Positions 5,477 to 5,854 of a stretch of 5,854 nt of DNA are shown piece after piece. Every line of letters starts with the position of its first letter. The first letter of the stretch is position 1. The translations under genes and the position numbers were made by a program. The notes below the pieces were generated by a model, which saw nothing but the letters and a program-made list of their open reading frames with translations, had not been told where the DNA came from and searched no databases. Origin of the DNA: Candidatus Riesia pediculischaeffi (GTDB lineage Bacteria > Pseudomonadota > Gammaproteobacteria > Enterobacterales > Enterobacteriaceae); contig NZ_CP012839.1 in the NCBI RefSeq assembly GCF_002073895.1, positions 169-6,022 on the forward strand. The letters are read 5' to 3'.

Positions 5477-5485
5477 TGATATAAT
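5477..5485 (+). promoter_or_regulatory. Candidate extended -10 promoter for rpsU
   Basis: TGATATAAT is a perfect extended -10 element (TG, one base, TATAAT at 5480-5485). No good -35 is seen, as is common for extended -10 promoters. It predicts transcription from about 5492 and a leader of about 95 bases before rpsU. Another TATAAT at 5458-5463 lacks the TG extension. Confidence 0.45.
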
Positions 5486-5500
5486 AAAATTATTTTGTAC

Positions 5501-5560
5501 ATTCTACGATAGAATAGAACAGTTTGATTACGATTCGTAACCCTTACTATTCTACTTATT
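5501..5560 (+). promoter_or_regulatory. rpsU leader with mutually exclusive hairpins
   Basis: ATTCTA (5501-5506) can pair with TAGAAT (5510-5515) around loop CGA. The same TAGAATAG (5510-5517) can instead pair with CTATTCTA (5547-5554), enclosing a second hairpin TTACG-ATT-CGTAA (5528-5540). The large form is followed by CTTATTTTT, a U-rich tail. This resembles an attenuator-type leader, but the stems are short and AT-rich and no covariation data are available. Confidence 0.3.
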
Positions 5561-5572
5561 TTTAAACTTTAT

Positions 5573-5578
5573 GGAAAG
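5573..5578 (+). promoter_or_regulatory. Ribosome binding site of rpsU
   Basis: GGAAAG lies eight bases before the rpsU ATG, a suitable position for a Shine-Dalgarno site, with partial match to the consensus. Confidence 0.5.
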
Positions 5579-5586
5579 TCGAACTT

Positions 5587-5832
5587 ATGCCTATAATAAA
5601 AGTTAAAGAAAATGAACCATTCGACCTAGCTTTTCGAAGATTTAAACGTTCTTGCGAGAAAGCGGGAATACTTGCAGAAGTACGAAAGAGGGAGTTTTAT
5701 GAAAAACCTACCACAGTTAGAAAACGAGAAAAAGCTTCTTCTATAAAGAGATATGTAAAAAAAGCAGCAAGAGAAAGTTCAAGAAGACGATCTTTTGTAC
5801 TATATTCGAATACATCAAGGAGAAATCGATAA
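5587..5832 (+). CDS. rpsU: 30S ribosomal protein S21 with C-terminal extension
   Basis: S21 sits on the 30S platform near the 3' end of 16S rRNA and helps mRNA binding during initiation. Residues 1-67 align without gaps to E. coli S21 (71 aa): [41 protein letters not shown] and ARESSRR. Where E. coli ends in TRLY, this protein continues and reaches 81 residues with a Ser/Arg-rich end ([16 protein letters not shown]). This looks like a lost or shifted ancestral stop. GGAAAG at 5573-5578, eight bases upstream, supports the ATG at 5587. In E. coli this gene begins the rpsU-dnaG-rpoD operon, and dnaG would be expected just past the window; only 22 bases remain after the stop, and they contain no recognised feature. 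Confidence 0.95.
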   Translation: MPIIKVKENEPFDLAFRRFKRSCEKAGILAEVRKREFYEKPTTVRKREKASSIKRYVKKAARESSRRRSFVLYSNTSRRNR

Positions 5833-5854
5833 AAGATTGTTTGAAACTAATAAT

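Noticed and set aside
5571..5606. 11-codon upstream frame (ATG at 5571) overlapping the rpsU start
   Set aside because: It has no ribosome binding site; its ATGGAAAG bases serve better as the rpsU ribosome binding site.
1..5854. tRNA, rRNA, CRISPR array, insertion sequence or phage gene
   Set aside because: No T-loop-like GTTCRANNC context with matching stems, no spaced identical repeats, and no transposase or integrase motif was seen on either strand.

Overview
The window looks like a piece of a reduced, strongly AT-rich gammaproteobacterial genome, most likely an insect-type endosymbiont. The proteins (SSB, HldE, CCA, FolB, TsaD, S21) read as close relatives of the Enterobacterales versions. 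The order and strands hldE(-) / cca(+) / folB(-) / tsaD(-) / rpsU(+) match the E. coli segment hldE-glnE-ygiF-ygiM-cca-uppP-folB-plsY-tsaD-rpsU, with glnE, ygiF, ygiM, uppP and plsY absent and ssb brought in beside hldE. The genus cannot be named from this sequence alone.

Layout: 37-531 (-) is ssb, intact with its DDDIPF tail. 532-793 is a non-coding leader with a candidate ssb promoter and two hairpins. 794-2172 (-) is hldE (ADP-heptose synthesis), split by a one-base frame break near 1438-1440. Its kinase half is well conserved, but its cytidylyltransferase half has lost catalytic motifs. 2173-2668 is 496 bases without a gene, holding divergent promoter-like sites and small repeats. 2669-3883 (+) is cca, with an intact nucleotidyltransferase core but a destroyed HD active site. 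3916-4272 (-) is folB and 4374-5402 (-) is tsaD. 5403-5586 is the divergent tsaD/rpsU regulatory region, and 5587-5832 (+) is rpsU with a C-terminal extension. In relatives dnaG and rpoD follow rpsU; the window ends before them.

The retained genes mostly serve information processing: DNA replication (ssb), tRNA 3' end maturation (cca), the t6A tRNA modification (tsaD) and translation initiation (rpsU), plus folate synthesis (folB). LPS heptose synthesis appears to be decaying. No mobile element, CRISPR array, tRNA or unknown gene system was seen. The most interesting signals are partial losses inside multidomain enzymes, in HldE and CCA. HldE also has an A AAA AAG heptamer, in the correct phase for -1 frameshifting, lying inside the overlap of its two broken frames.
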